From contig NZ_CP090958.1 of assembly GCF_025787225.1 (NCBI RefSeq), positions 1,145,856 through 1,209,855 of the forward strand: 64,000 bases of DNA. Direction: 5' to 3'. A program made the translations under genes and the position numbers. This DNA comes from Saxibacter everestensis (GTDB lineage Bacteria; Actinomycetota; Actinomycetes; Actinomycetales; Brevibacteriaceae). The notes under the pieces were generated by a model. The model saw only the letters and a program-made list of their open reading frames with translations, searched no databases and was not told where the DNA came from. Position 1 is the first letter of the stretch, and each line of letters starts with the position of its first letter. This document shows, piece after piece, positions 42,903 to 50,815 of this stretch.

Positions 42903-44423
42903 CTACAATCTGCGTAGTCGGCGCCTCAGCAGGAACAGGAGTCCGGCCACAACTCCCATCGCTGTTGCGAAGGCGCTGAACAGATTTCCTGATGTTGTCA
43001 GCGACACGATTGCCGCTCCCGCGATCGTCGCGCTAAGCAGCGCATCAGTTTGCCAAGCGAGAATTACCAACCCGGAGAGGTCTCCTGCGGAGCTGGGAAT
43101 GGGAGTCATCAGGATTGGTGGAAGCGGGCCTTTGGCGCTGTCATAAGCGCGAAGTATCACCAGCACAACCGCTACCGCCAACACAGCACTAGGGTGGCCG
43201 GGCGGCACGTTCAACAGGAACAGGGCAGCGGCGCCGGCGATCACCGCGACCAGCGCGAAAGTTGCGGGAAGAACTGCATGCAGTGAATACAGCAGCGAAG
43301 TGCCGTACCCGTAGAGAGCCGGTTTTCCGGTTGCTTCGGCTGCATGTCGGAACCCGTCGCTGAAGACACCAAGAGCGAGATAGCCAGCTGCGGAACCGAT
43401 CCCGGCCAGCAACCACGAGGGGATGCCGGCCACAGCCGAGCCAAGGTGGCAGACCGAGCAGGCGACGATCAGGACCAATGTTCCGATGACGAATCTGCCG
43501 GGTGTGCGTAGCGTGCCGATAAGGTCTCGGAGCAGAAACCTGGTCAACACGTTGCTGCCCGTCACGGCGGTCCAGCTACGTCCGAGCGCTGGTCTCGCCC
43601 GGAAACCGCCGAGGGCGGCGGCGAAATCGCCGCTCATGGCCGAGATTCCTGCCGATCGCCATCTCGTTGCCTGCTCGAGCAGCGCCGAGCTGTCAAGGAG
43701 GTTCAGTAGGCGCGGCACCCAGAACAGCGAAGCGGCTGCGGCGAGCACGAGAAGTAGCGCCGCCCACGTTCCAGAAGCAGAAGTCCCCGGCCAGAGTATG
43801 CCATCCCATCCCCAGGGCAGGATGACTCGAAGCGGTTCAATAACCACCGTCAGCAGGGTTGCGCCAATAATGCTTGACGGCAGAATCCAGGGACGCCGGG
43901 ATGTGCGTTGTCCAGCGAGCCAAACCGCGCAAGCAATGAAGGCAACGCTCGCGCACCCAATCACGAACCCCACTGCATCCAGCGGTGACGCCGCTCCGGC
44001 AGAAACCAGGACGCAGCTCACCAGTACGCCAAAAGCCATAAATACAGTCACGACAATGGAGGTCGAGATCGTGAACGGTCGCAGAAGTGTTCGGCTTCTT
44101 GCGAGGTCGGTGCTCGCCAACAGGGTGACGAAGAATGGCGACAGCGATACCGGTCCGCGTAGCTGCCCGAGGCTGGCGAAGCCGGCAAGGATCAGGCCGA
44201 CCACGACACTGACCGCGGAACTCGAAGCAGGTGACTGCAGAAGGGACAGGACCGGCGGTTCGGTCAGGAGGATGATGATCGCGCGGATCAGGGGAATCCC
44301 GACGACCAGCACAATTATCCCTACCGCGTATGACGCAAAGCCGAGGTCTGCGATCCTCCTTGCGTCCTTCCGGTGGCGGTAACCGTGACGGACGGCGGCA
44401 AGACGGTCAGCCGCGGTTGCCAT
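42903..44423 (-). CDS. Large ABC exporter membrane protein
   Basis: A membrane protein of about 506 residues with roughly 14 hydrophobic helices. GAAGG five bases before the ATG at 44423 (MATAADRL) favours this start over that at 44456. It overlaps the ATPase gene by 17 bases. The helices do not match a named ABC-2 subfamily I recognise, but the tight coupling to an ATPase shows it is the transport subunit. Confidence 0.75.
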   Translation of the reverse strand: MATAADRLAAVRHGYRHRKDARRIADLGFASYAVGIIVLVVGIPLIRAIIILLTEPPVLSLLQSPASSSAVSVVVGLILAGFASLGQLRGPVSLSPFFVTLLASTDLARSRTLLRPFTISTSIVVTVFMAFGVLVSCVLVSAGAASPLDAVGFVIGCASVAFIACAVWLAGQRTSRRPWILPSSIIGATLLTVVIEPLRVILPWGWDGILWPGTSASGTWAALLLVLAAAASLFWVPRLLNLLDSSALLEQATRWRSAGISAMSGDFAAALGGFRARPALGRSWTAVTGSNVLTRFLLRDLIGTLRTPGRFVIGTLVLIVACSVCHLGSAVAGIPSWLLAGIGSAAGYLALGVFSDGFRHAAEATGKPALYGYGTSLLYSLHAVLPATFALVAVIAGAAALFLLNVPPGHPSAVLAVAVVLVILRAYDSAKGPLPPILMTPIPSSAGDLSGLVILAWQTDALLSATIAGAAIVSLTTSGNLFSAFATAMGVVAGLLFLLRRRLRRL

Positions 44424-45060
44424 ATACGCCTTCTGTGATGGACAGCACCTGGTCACTGACCGCGTCCACCAGCTGCTGGTTATGACTTGCCATCACAATG
44501 GTGGTGCCATTGTCGGCCAGGCCGCGCAACAGATCACTGACCATGTTCAGTCTCTCGCTGTCCAGACGCTGTTCCGGCTCATCGAGCAGGAGTACCTCGA
44601 ATGACCGCGAGAGTGTCAGGGCCAAGGCAAACAACTGAGTTTGACCCGACGAGAGCTCGTGCGGGAACCGGGCGCCGAGCCGGGCGATTCCGAAATCGTG
44701 TAGGAGGCCGTCTACGCGCTCGTCAGCGACATCGAAATTCTGTCCCCAGGACGCTGCCACAAGTAGCATGTGTTCGCGCAATGTCAGGTTTCGCGCGAAA
44801 GCAGGCAGGCCAAGGAGTGCGGCCAGGCGGCCACGAAACTCGGGGATCCGCTCGTTCGGTGCGTTGCCGGCCACGGTAACCGTGCCCTCAGACGGCCGGC
44901 TGAGCCCGGTCAGCACCCGTAACAGCGTGGTCTTCCCTGCGCCATTCGAACCAGTCACCGCGAGCACCTGTCCGGCATCGATATCGAAGCTCACCGGCGC
45001 AAGAAGCACATGTCCGTCGATGGAGACACCCAGGCCGCTCGCTGAGATCAACGCGGTCAT
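44407..45060 (-). CDS. ABC transporter ATP-binding protein
   Basis: A 217-residue short ATPase (MTALISASG start) with Walker A (GSNGAGKTTL), signature ELSSGQTQLFALALTL, Walker B (VLLLDEPEQRLDSE) and H-loop (IVMASHNQQ). The signature reads SSGQ instead of LSGGQ. The start overlaps the ArsR stop (ATGA), so regulator, ATPase and permease form one operon. Similar short ATPases occur in CcmA-like and peptide exporters. Confidence 0.88.
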   Translation of the reverse strand: MTALISASGLGVSIDGHVLLAPVSFDIDAGQVLAVTGSNGAGKTTLLRVLTGLSRPSEGTVTVAGNAPNERIPEFRGRLAALLGLPAFARNLTLREHMLLVAASWGQNFDVADERVDGLLHDFGIARLGARFPHELSSGQTQLFALALTLSRSFEVLLLDEPEQRLDSERLNMVSDLLRGLADNGTTIVMASHNQQLVDAVSDQVLSITEGVYGNRG

Positions 45061-45575
45061 GCCGACGGGGTTCCGGCGGCAAGCAGAACCGCCAGCAACG
45101 GCACCACACGAGAGGCAGGGACCTCGAAATGCCCCCGTTTCGGAGAGGATAGCCATCCAGCTGCTGTCAGCTCTTTGAGATGGTGATAAACCTGTCCGCT
45201 CGTTCCCACTTCGACTTCTTCGGCGATCCGGGCGGCGCTGTTGGCGCCGTGCATGACGGCGTGCAGAATCCGTAATCGAACCGGGTTACCCAAAGCTGCC
45301 AGCCGACCGGCCTGCTCGGACCAATCGTCGGCGAGCAAGTCCGGTGCGGTCTGTGCGTACTGCCAGCGCACGACACTTCCGGCCGGCGTCGTCACGCTAC
45401 CCGTGTACAACACGGCTCCCTTAGGCGCTCGGGCCTCCAGTCCGTCCAAAGCCCAGAACAGTTCGCCTTGCGTCGGCTGGGGGAGCGTCGCCTGACCGAC
45501 GGCCTCCTGAGCGCTCAAACGGGCTACTGCTTCCTCAAGCGCCGAGAGTCGGGCCTCCAGATCAGTATCAGACAT
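45057..45575 (-). CDS. ArsR-type winged-helix regulator with N-terminal coiled coil
   Basis: A 172-residue protein: an N-terminal coiled coil (about residues 3-25, LEARLSALEEAVARLSAQEAV), a middle domain, then an ArsR-like HTH (RLAALGNPVRLRILHAVMHGANSAARIAEEVEVGTSGQVYHHLKELTAAGWL). No metal-binding Cys pair is visible. It heads the ABC operon and probably regulates it. Confidence 0.85.
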   Translation of the reverse strand: MSDTDLEARLSALEEAVARLSAQEAVGQATLPQPTQGELFWALDGLEARAPKGAVLYTGSVTTPAGSVVRWQYAQTAPDLLADDWSEQAGRLAALGNPVRLRILHAVMHGANSAARIAEEVEVGTSGQVYHHLKELTAAGWLSSPKRGHFEVPASRVVPLLAVLLAAGTPSA

Positions 45576-45768
45576 GGAAGCAAATCTACGCTATTCCGTT
45601 CTTTTATGAAGAGGATGTCGACACGGCCGCCACGGGTTTGTACCGGACGCCTTCGGTTCGCACCGAACGCTGCTCGCTGGCCTGATGCTTTTCAGAAGTG
45701 GAGTCGCTGAGAGTGTGGGTGAGCCGCCGACTGAGAAGCCCGCAATGGCGCCCGTGACGCGAGTGCGA

Positions 45769-45776
45769 CGCAATCT
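45769..45776. repeat. Target-site duplication, left copy (CGCAATCT)
   Basis: Identical to 47807-47814. Eight-base direct repeats immediately outside both inverted repeats show that the unit inserted by transposition. Confidence 0.85.
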
Positions 45777-45777
45777 A

Positions 45778-45802
45778 GCTCTTCACAAAGTGGGGTGTAG
45801 TT
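45778..45802 (+). repeat. Left terminal inverted repeat of the ISL3-type element
   Basis: 25 bases beginning GCTCTTCACAAAG and ending GTAGTT, the exact reverse complement of 47781-47805. Similarity continues imperfectly for some ten further bases. Confidence 0.85.
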
Positions 45803-46111
45803 GCGGCCTGAAGCCTCCTCGGCGACCCGGGCCACGGTCAGGTGCTGGCACACGATCGCCTCGAGTGCCCACCGCAGCCCGCGACGCTCCCGGGTCACGG
45901 TGTCGCGCGGTACGCCTTCGCGACCACAGCGGCGGCACCACTGGTCCGGCTCGACGACCCGGCATGCCAGCACCGCACGGTCGGGCCTGAGTCGTTGGCC
46001 GGTGACGGCCAGGCCGAGCCCATCGAGCCGGCAGAACCTGGTCAGGTCAGGGCTGGCGAACGTAGCGTCAGACAAGTCGAGGTCCGCCGATCTGGAGACC
46101 TCGACTTCCAT
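45803..46111 (-). pseudogene. Decayed ISL3-family transposase (N-terminal and partial DNA-binding parts)
   Basis: The minus strand encodes CRVVEPDQWCRRCGREGVPRDTVTR, the zinc-ribbon-like start of ISL3 transposases, joined directly to RGLRWALEAIVCQHLTVARVAEE, which is normally about 50 residues further on. The DDE catalytic domain is absent and the frame runs into the terminal repeat (NYTPLCEE). It cannot encode an active transposase. Confidence 0.75.
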
Positions 46112-46198
46112 CCCGGGATAGCGATGCACAAACGCAGCCGGAGGCCCCATCTCGTGTCACCGTCGCAGTCGACTTCTTCGCGTACCCACTCAGATCGG

Positions 46199-46780
46199 TC
46201 AACGGCGCACCCGATAGCGCAGGTGAAGCACCCGGTTGCCCTGAACAACTACGTCTGGGTCTTCCAGCAGGTGCTGCGAGTCGACGGAGCCGAAGTAGCG
46301 CTTGCCGCACCCGAGCACGACGGGTGCGACGTCCATGCGTACCTCGTCGACCAAACCTGCGGCGAGCACCTGGCCGCCGACGTCGCCAGCAGCGACCTCC
46401 ACAGCGCGGTCACCCGCGAGCTCCTTCGCCTTGGTCACGGCCGCCTCGATGTCGTGGACGAAGTGAAACGGCGCGTTGGGGTCCCAGCCCTCGGGCGGCG
46501 GCCGGTGCGTCACGACGACCACGTGGTCGACACCGCTCGGCGGCGTGCCGTCCCAACCGTCCGTCATGTCGAAGACGTGGCGTCCGGCGATCGTCACCCC
46601 GATCTGGTCCCAGTAGGGCCGGATGTGGTCGTAGGACGCTTGCGACACGTTCAGTACGCCGCTGTCGTCCAGCGGCACGTCACCGCTGACCAGCCATTCG
46701 AACAGCGGACCGGGATCGTCGTTCTCAGCCGCGATGAAGCCATCCACCGAGACCGACGCATTCATGACTACTTTCCCCAT
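46199..46780 (-). CDS. Dihydrofolate reductase-family (RibD C-terminal-like) protein, element cargo
   Basis: The ATG at 46780 has GAGGAGG six bases upstream. The 193-residue product starts MGKVVMNASVSVDGFIA, the typical start of YciB/YyaP-type RibD-C proteins, and has TIAGRHVFDMTDGWDG, VVVVTHRPP and AGDVGGQVLAAGLVDEVRMDVAPVVLGCGKRYF. Members bind NADPH; most are uncharacterised reductases. Carried inside the ISL3-type element with an AraC regulator. Confidence 0.85.
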   Translation of the reverse strand: MGKVVMNASVSVDGFIAAENDDPGPLFEWLVSGDVPLDDSGVLNVSQASYDHIRPYWDQIGVTIAGRHVFDMTDGWDGTPPSGVDHVVVVTHRPPPEGWDPNAPFHFVHDIEAAVTKAKELAGDRAVEVAAGDVGGQVLAAGLVDEVRMDVAPVVLGCGKRYFGSVDSQHLLEDPDVVVQGNRVLHLRYRVRR

Positions 46781-46843
46781 TGGTTCCTCCTCTGTGTAGA
46801 GTCCCAAGTCTCGTGTGCCGTGAGAGGTCGCTCTTGTAAGAAA

Positions 46844-47683
46844 TCAATCGGCCGGCAGCGGCCAGCCCTCCAGTGCGTGGTCTGGATGCTCGCGTAGGAA
46901 GCGTTGCCGGACTTCGACATATCGGGTCGGAGTGAGCCCGGTGTACTCCCGGAACTCGTGGACGAAGTGGGCCTGGTCGAAGTAGCCCGCGCGGGCGGCA
47001 ACGTCGCCCCAGTCGATCAGTGCAGCGACGTCGATCGCTAACACGGTGGAGGTGAAACGGTAGCTGCGTGCCAGCCGCTTTGGCGTGACGCCGATGACCT
47101 CCTTGAACCGCTTCGCCAAGTAGGTGCTGCTGACGCGGGCTGCCATGCCGAGTTCGCTGATCGGCACCGCTCCGCCGGTTGCCGCGATGGCGCTGCTCAT
47201 GTGGCGGACGATGTCCAGGCCGTCGATCGCGCGCAGCCGTCGCACCAGTTCCTCCTCGAGCACCATCAGCATTTCGTGCGGTGCGTCCGCCAAGGTCAGT
47301 CGACGGCGCAACTCAGCGATAGCGGGCCGGCCCCAGATCTGCTCCACAGTCGCCGGTCGATCGCACAACTCGGCAGCAGACAGCGGAAGGAACGGTGCCA
47401 GCCCCCACGGCTTGAAGTGGACGCCAACGGACCGGGTCGGGGTTGGGTAGCCGAACTCCCACGCACGGGTGGGCGTGGTGACCGCGCAGCCGTCGGTGTA
47501 TTCCACGGGTTCTACGTCGGTGCCTGCGCGGATGAGAAACGGCGCCCCGAGGTTGACGATGAGCAAAGGCGCGGGGGCTGCCGGCAGTATCAACCGGGAG
47601 TACGGCGGGGCGCCCTCCAGGTAGTAGAGGTCGTCGATCAGCCCGTCGAGCGGCGGACCGGGCACCCTGGACACATACTCCAT
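46844..47683 (-). CDS. AraC-family transcriptional regulator, element cargo
   Basis: The preferred ATG at 47683 (MEYVSRVPGP) gives 279 residues; the frame is open to 47770. N-terminal DUF6597-like sensing domain (LDGLIDDLYYLEGAPP, VGVHFKPWGLAPFLPLSAAEL) and C-terminal AraC HTH pair (VPISELGMAARVSSTYLAKRFKEVIGVTPKRLARSYRF; DWGDVAARAGYFDQAHFVHEFREYTGLTPTRY). It lies 63 bases upstream of the reductase gene in the same direction and likely controls it. Confidence 0.88.
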   Translation of the reverse strand: MEYVSRVPGPPLDGLIDDLYYLEGAPPYSRLILPAAPAPLLIVNLGAPFLIRAGTDVEPVEYTDGCAVTTPTRAWEFGYPTPTRSVGVHFKPWGLAPFLPLSAAELCDRPATVEQIWGRPAIAELRRRLTLADAPHEMLMVLEEELVRRLRAIDGLDIVRHMSSAIAATGGAVPISELGMAARVSSTYLAKRFKEVIGVTPKRLARSYRFTSTVLAIDVAALIDWGDVAARAGYFDQAHFVHEFREYTGLTPTRYVEVRQRFLREHPDHALEGWPLPAD

Positions 47684-47780
47684 GCTTACATCATCGCCGA
47701 CGTCCCATCTGGCATCACGCACCGCCGCAAGCATCGAGCAGGCGCCGATCCCGGACGGGCGCCCCGGCATTTCGGGCCCG

Positions 47781-47805
47781 AACTACACCCCACTTTGTGA
47801 AGAGC
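47781..47805 (-). repeat. Right terminal inverted repeat of the ISL3-type element
   Basis: Exact reverse complement of 45778-45802; the outermost bases (47806-47807, CC) give GGCTCTTC when read inward. CGCAATCT follows at 47807-47814 as the right target duplication. Confidence 0.85.
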
Positions 47806-47823
47806 CCGCAATCTGCGCAAATA

Positions 47824-47867
47824 AGCAACCCAGGTTGCTATTTGATCATTGGCAATGTAGGTTGCTA
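47824..47867. promoter_or_regulatory. Operator cluster before the HTH/Clp-N gene pair
   Basis: AGCAACC (47824-47830) and GGTTGCT (47833-47839) form an inverted repeat with a CA centre. The half-site GGTTGCTA recurs at 47860-47867, four bases before the start codon, opposite an imperfect GGCAAT arm. Spacing and position suggest two sites for the small HTH protein encoded immediately downstream. Confidence 0.55.
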
Positions 47868-47870
47868 AGC

Positions 47871-48119
47871 ATGGAGTCGCAGGAGGTCGCTGTCGCAGCA
47901 TCCGACACGTCCGACCCCCGGGCGGGTCTGAGGGCGGTGTCATCATTGCGGATGCTGGCCGAGTCTTTGGAGTTCCGGCAGGTCGAGGCCGCGCTGCGAG
48001 CGGGTATGAGCTGGCTCGAGGTCGCCGAAGCGCTTGGGGTGTCTCGTCAGGCGGTCCACAAGAAGTACGCCAAGCGGATCGACCCATCCATCGTTGTGCC
48101 GAGGAGGAACCGGTCATGA
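47871..48119 (+). CDS. Small helix-turn-helix protein paired with a Clp-N protein
   Basis: An 82-residue protein from the ATG at 47871. The C-terminal half is a helix-turn-helix (EAALRAGMSWLEVAEALGVSRQAVHKKYAKRI). It overlaps the next gene by four bases. No effector domain, so it is probably a DNA-binding partner whose activity is sensed by the coupled Clp-N protein. It likely binds the operator cluster just upstream. Confidence 0.85.
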   Translation: MESQEVAVAASDTSDPRAGLRAVSSLRMLAESLEFRQVEAALRAGMSWLEVAEALGVSRQAVHKKYAKRIDPSIVVPRRNRS

Positions 48120-49084
48120 GTAAGCTATCCAGGGCATTCGAACTGAGCCAGCAGGTGTCGATCGCCGCGAACGAGGAAGCGTCGCGCTGGGGACAGCCGC
48201 AGATCGATATCGACCACGTATTCCTCGCCCTGTTAGTCACTGGCGGACGAGCGGGGCATATCCTGCGCGGACAAGACGTGAGTCTTGACGAGGCGCGGAC
48301 GGCAGTACAGGCCCTGCATGCCGAACAGGTGGCCAGTTTGGGTATCTCGGTCCCCGAAATGGAACCAGTCCCAATTGCCGACCCGTCGATCGGGAACATC
48401 GACTGGTCGCCGCGCGGACTTGCGGTGATGCGCGATTCCTCGGACTACAGCGACGACCTGGACCTGCTTGTCGCATTGATCGATGAGCCGTCAGGGTTTA
48501 TCTCGGCGGTGCTCAAGCGCCTCCGGCTCGATCCCAACGAGGTCCGCCGCGCGGTAGGCGAGGCTCGGGCGACGCCGGACACCGACCGCGTGGCTGACCC
48601 AGGCAACTCGGGGTGGTGTTCGGTCAGCAATACCGGGTTTATCCCCGCGTCGTTGGCCCAAGTCTGGGCGCTGCTGGCTGACGTATCGCGACGACCAGAG
48701 TGGGACAGTTGCGTCGGCCGGGTCGAGCGCGTGGACGCGGAGAGCTGGGACCTATGGGTTGCCACCCGGCGGTCTGACGGCAAGCCGGTCAGGATTCGGC
48801 GGGACTTTCGGCGCTCCCGGATTCGCCAGATCGCTATCGAACCGCAGCACAGAGTGGTCTGGGAGATCACCCAACCTGACCGCGGGCGCCGGACCATCAC
48901 ACAGCGCTTCGCGGTGACGCTGGCCGAAACAACAGGTGGGACCTCGATCGACTCCAGCTTTCAGTGGCGCCGGACCGGTGGGTGGCGCGGTATCGCCCAG
49001 CGTCCGTTGGCTCCGCTGTACCGGTTTGTCATGCGCCAGCGGCTGTTCGCTACGGTCGGAGGGATTTCACGCACCTTCCGCTGA
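48116..49084 (+). CDS. Clp N-domain protein fused to an SRPBCC (polyketide cyclase-like) domain
   Basis: A 322-residue protein. Residues 1 to about 145 form a double Clp-N repeat like the substrate-adaptor region of ClpC/ClpA (FELSQQVSIAANEEASRWGQPQIDIDHVFLALLVTGG ... LLVALIDEPSGFISAVLKRLRLDPNEVRRAV). Residues about 165-322 look like an SRPBCC ligand-binding domain (GFIPASLAQVWALLADVSRRPEWDSCVGRVERVD, SSFQWRRTGGWRGI). There is no ATPase domain. Coupling with an HTH protein suggests a sensor that gates the regulator, or a link to Clp proteolysis. Confidence 0.8.
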   Translation: MSKLSRAFELSQQVSIAANEEASRWGQPQIDIDHVFLALLVTGGRAGHILRGQDVSLDEARTAVQALHAEQVASLGISVPEMEPVPIADPSIGNIDWSPRGLAVMRDSSDYSDDLDLLVALIDEPSGFISAVLKRLRLDPNEVRRAVGEARATPDTDRVADPGNSGWCSVSNTGFIPASLAQVWALLADVSRRPEWDSCVGRVERVDAESWDLWVATRRSDGKPVRIRRDFRRSRIRQIAIEPQHRVVWEITQPDRGRRTITQRFAVTLAETTGGTSIDSSFQWRRTGGWRGIAQRPLAPLYRFVMRQRLFATVGGISRTFR

Positions 49085-49100
49085 TATTTGTCTCCGGGCG

Positions 49101-49142
49101 GTGCACGTTCGTGCACTTTGGATATAGTGCATGTACGTGCAC
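49101..49142. promoter_or_regulatory. Two quasi-palindromic operators before the HipB-like gene
   Basis: GTGCACGTTCGTGCAC (49101-49116) and GTGCATGTACGTGCAC (49127-49142) share GTGCA...TGCAC arms and are 26 bases apart, flanking a -10-like TATAGT (49123-49128). This paired arrangement is typical of XRE antitoxin autoregulation. Confidence 0.65.
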
Positions 49143-49165
49143 TCTCACGGCCGGGCGGAGAAAGT

Positions 49166-49372
49166 ATGTTCAGGACACCTCGTGATGCAGGGATGCTCTT
49201 GCGGCGGCTGCGTGAAGATGCTGGTTGGTCGCAAGCCGTGCTGGCCGAGCGCGCAGGGGTGTCTAAACGATGGCTGGTCAACTTTGAGAACGGCAAACCC
49301 TCAGTGGATATGTCCATGGTGATGGATTGTTTCGCCGTGCTGGGCGCCGGCTTTGAGGTCGTGCGGGAATAG
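49166..49372 (+). CDS. HipB-like XRE regulator without a HipA partner
   Basis: A 68-residue protein from ATG 49166 (GGAG eight bases upstream). It is a single XRE domain: LLRRLREDAGWSQAVLAERAGVSKRWLVNFENGKPSVDMSMVMDCFAVLGAGFEVV, the HipB signature ending in a C-terminal strand. HipB proteins normally neutralise a HipA kinase encoded directly downstream; here the DUF881 gene follows instead, so this is an orphan. Confidence 0.85.
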   Translation: MFRTPRDAGMLLRRLREDAGWSQAVLAERAGVSKRWLVNFENGKPSVDMSMVMDCFAVLGAGFEVVRE

Positions 49373-49496
49373 TCTGCAGAGAAGGTCAGGCGTCCGACGG
49401 TGCGTCACCATGGGAAGCAATAGGCTTGTACCGGCAAACGTCGCGATCGGTAGCAGTGACAACCACAGAGAGAGCTGCAGGGAAGGGAGGAATGAC

Positions 49497-50486
49497 GTGA
49501 GTTCGAGTCCCAGGCATGGCCGGCACGCCGGTGCTCCCGAAGCGGTCGTGAGCGGCGCCTCCGAGGCGGTCGCGAGCGGCGCTCCCGCCGAGAAGCCTTC
49601 TCCCGCCGCGTCCGCCTCCCATCGTTCCGATGACTCCGGTGGCCGGGCGCCGACCCGGAACAGTTACACGATGAGCCTGCTCCAGTCGCTGTGGGAGGAC
49701 ACCCCTGAGCCGGATTACGACCGAGTTGCCGGAGAGCCGCGTCGCAAGCTGTCGCCGTCCCGGGCGCTGTTCACCGTGGTGATCGCGCTCGTTCTCGGCT
49801 TCGCGATCTCCATCGCCACCATCCAGCTGCGCACGCCGACCCCCGAGGGTGACCGTGCCCGCGACTACCTGCTGACCGAGATCGACAACCGCACGGAGTC
49901 CGCCGCCGAACTCGGCAGGTCCAACGCACAGCTTTCCAGCGAGATACAGGGCATTCAGGACAAGGCACTCGCCGCCGGTGACGATGAGCTCCTGGAGCGA
50001 ACCCGCAGGCTCGAGGAGCTGTCTGGCGCTACCGAAGTCAAGGGCGCCGGCGTCACCATCACTATTGACGACGCACGTGGATCGTCATTCGATGGCAGTG
50101 GACCTCGCGAAGGCTCCAGTGCCGTGAACACCGTCCGGGACAGCGACCTGCAAACCGCCGTGAATGGACTCTGGGCAGCCGGCGCCCAAGGTATTTCGAT
50201 CAACGGCCAGCGATTGACCGGCCTGACCTCGATCCGCAATGCCGGTGAGGCGATTCTGGTCGACTACACGCCGCTGAGACCGCCCTATGTCATTTCAGCT
50301 ATCGGCGACCCGGTAAAACTTCAATCGTCATTCGCCCGGTTACCGGCGGCGAGTTACCTGCAGAGTCTCAAATCTAATTATGGAATCCGGGTCGAGATCG
50401 CGCCTCAGGACGATCTCACCCTGCCGGCCTCCGGCACGCTCCGTTTGGATTCCGCAAGGCCCAAAAATCTTAAGGGGAGTTTGTGA
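49497..50486 (+). CDS. DUF881 membrane-anchored protein (first)
   Basis: GTG at 49497 has GGAGG seven bases upstream. The 329-residue protein has an Ala/Ser/Pro-rich N-terminus, one membrane helix (LFTVVIALVLGFAISIATIQL, about residues 90-110), a coiled coil (about 125-165) and the DUF881 domain (GAGVTITIDDA, VRDSDLQTAVNGLWAAGAQGISINGQRLTGLTSIRNAGEAILVDY, PPYVISAIGDPVKLQ). It starts the conserved DUF881-sbp-DUF881 operon of Gram-positive bacteria; function is unknown, likely envelope-associated. Confidence 0.9.
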   Translation: MSSSPRHGRHAGAPEAVVSGASEAVASGAPAEKPSPAASASHRSDDSGGRAPTRNSYTMSLLQSLWEDTPEPDYDRVAGEPRRKLSPSRALFTVVIALVLGFAISIATIQLRTPTPEGDRARDYLLTEIDNRTESAAELGRSNAQLSSEIQGIQDKALAAGDDELLERTRRLEELSGATEVKGAGVTITIDDARGSSFDGSGPREGSSAVNTVRDSDLQTAVNGLWAAGAQGISINGQRLTGLTSIRNAGEAILVDYTPLRPPYVISAIGDPVKLQSSFARLPAASYLQSLKSNYGIRVEIAPQDDLTLPASGTLRLDSARPKNLKGSL

Positions 50487-50815
50487 TAGCCATTCTTGGG
50501 CTCGTCGTCGGAGTTGTGCTCGGACTCTGGCTCGATCCGGCCGTGCCGGCGATTATTCAGCCGTACCTGCCGATCGCCGTCGTCGCCGCACTCGATGCGC
50601 TCGCCGGCGCATTGCGCGCTGTTCTGGCCGGCACTTTCAATGACCGGGTCTTCACAGTCTCATTCCTTTCGAATGTTGTCGTCGCCGCCCTGATTGTCTT
50701 CCTTGGCGATCAGCTCGGGGTCGGTTCCCAGCTGTCCACCGGCGTTGTCGTCGTCCTCGGCATTCGAATCTTCACTAACGCCGCGGCCATCCGCAGACAG
50801 CTGTTCAAGGCATGA
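50483..50815 (+). CDS. sbp: Small basic protein (DUF1290, Sbp)
   Basis: A 110-residue membrane protein with three helices, starting GTG and overlapping the preceding stop by four bases. GLVVGVVLGLWLDPAVPAIIQPYLPIAVVAALDALAGALRAVLAGTFNDRVF matches the DUF1290 family. It is flanked on both sides by DUF881 genes with four-base overlaps, a fixed arrangement in actinobacteria and firmicutes. Confidence 0.9.
   Translation: MIAILGLVVGVVLGLWLDPAVPAIIQPYLPIAVVAALDALAGALRAVLAGTFNDRVFTVSFLSNVVVAALIVFLGDQLGVGSQLSTGVVVVLGIRIFTNAAAIRRQLFKA

Larger units (their letters stand above)
45777..47806. mobile_element. Non-autonomous ISL3-type element with cargo genes
   Basis: Perfect 25-bp inverted repeats (GCTCTTCACAAAG..., 45778-45802 and, inverted, 47781-47805) bound a 2.03-kb unit. 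They start with GGCTCTTC at the right end (AGCTCTTC at the left), the end sequence known for ISL3-family elements. The 8-base sequence CGCAATCT flanks both sides (45769-45776 and 47807-47814), matching the ISL3 target duplication length. Inside are a decayed ISL3 transposase fragment, a RibD-like reductase gene and an AraC regulator gene. Confidence 0.85.

Noticed and set aside
45842-46897. 351-residue plus-strand frame inside the ISL3-type element
   Set aside because: Antisense to the RibD-like reductase gene, which has a strong ribosome site and conserved motifs.
49501-49520. Stretch resembling a tRNA T-arm (GTTCGAGTCCC)
   Set aside because: It lies in the start of the DUF881 coding region and has no acceptor, D or anticodon arms around it.
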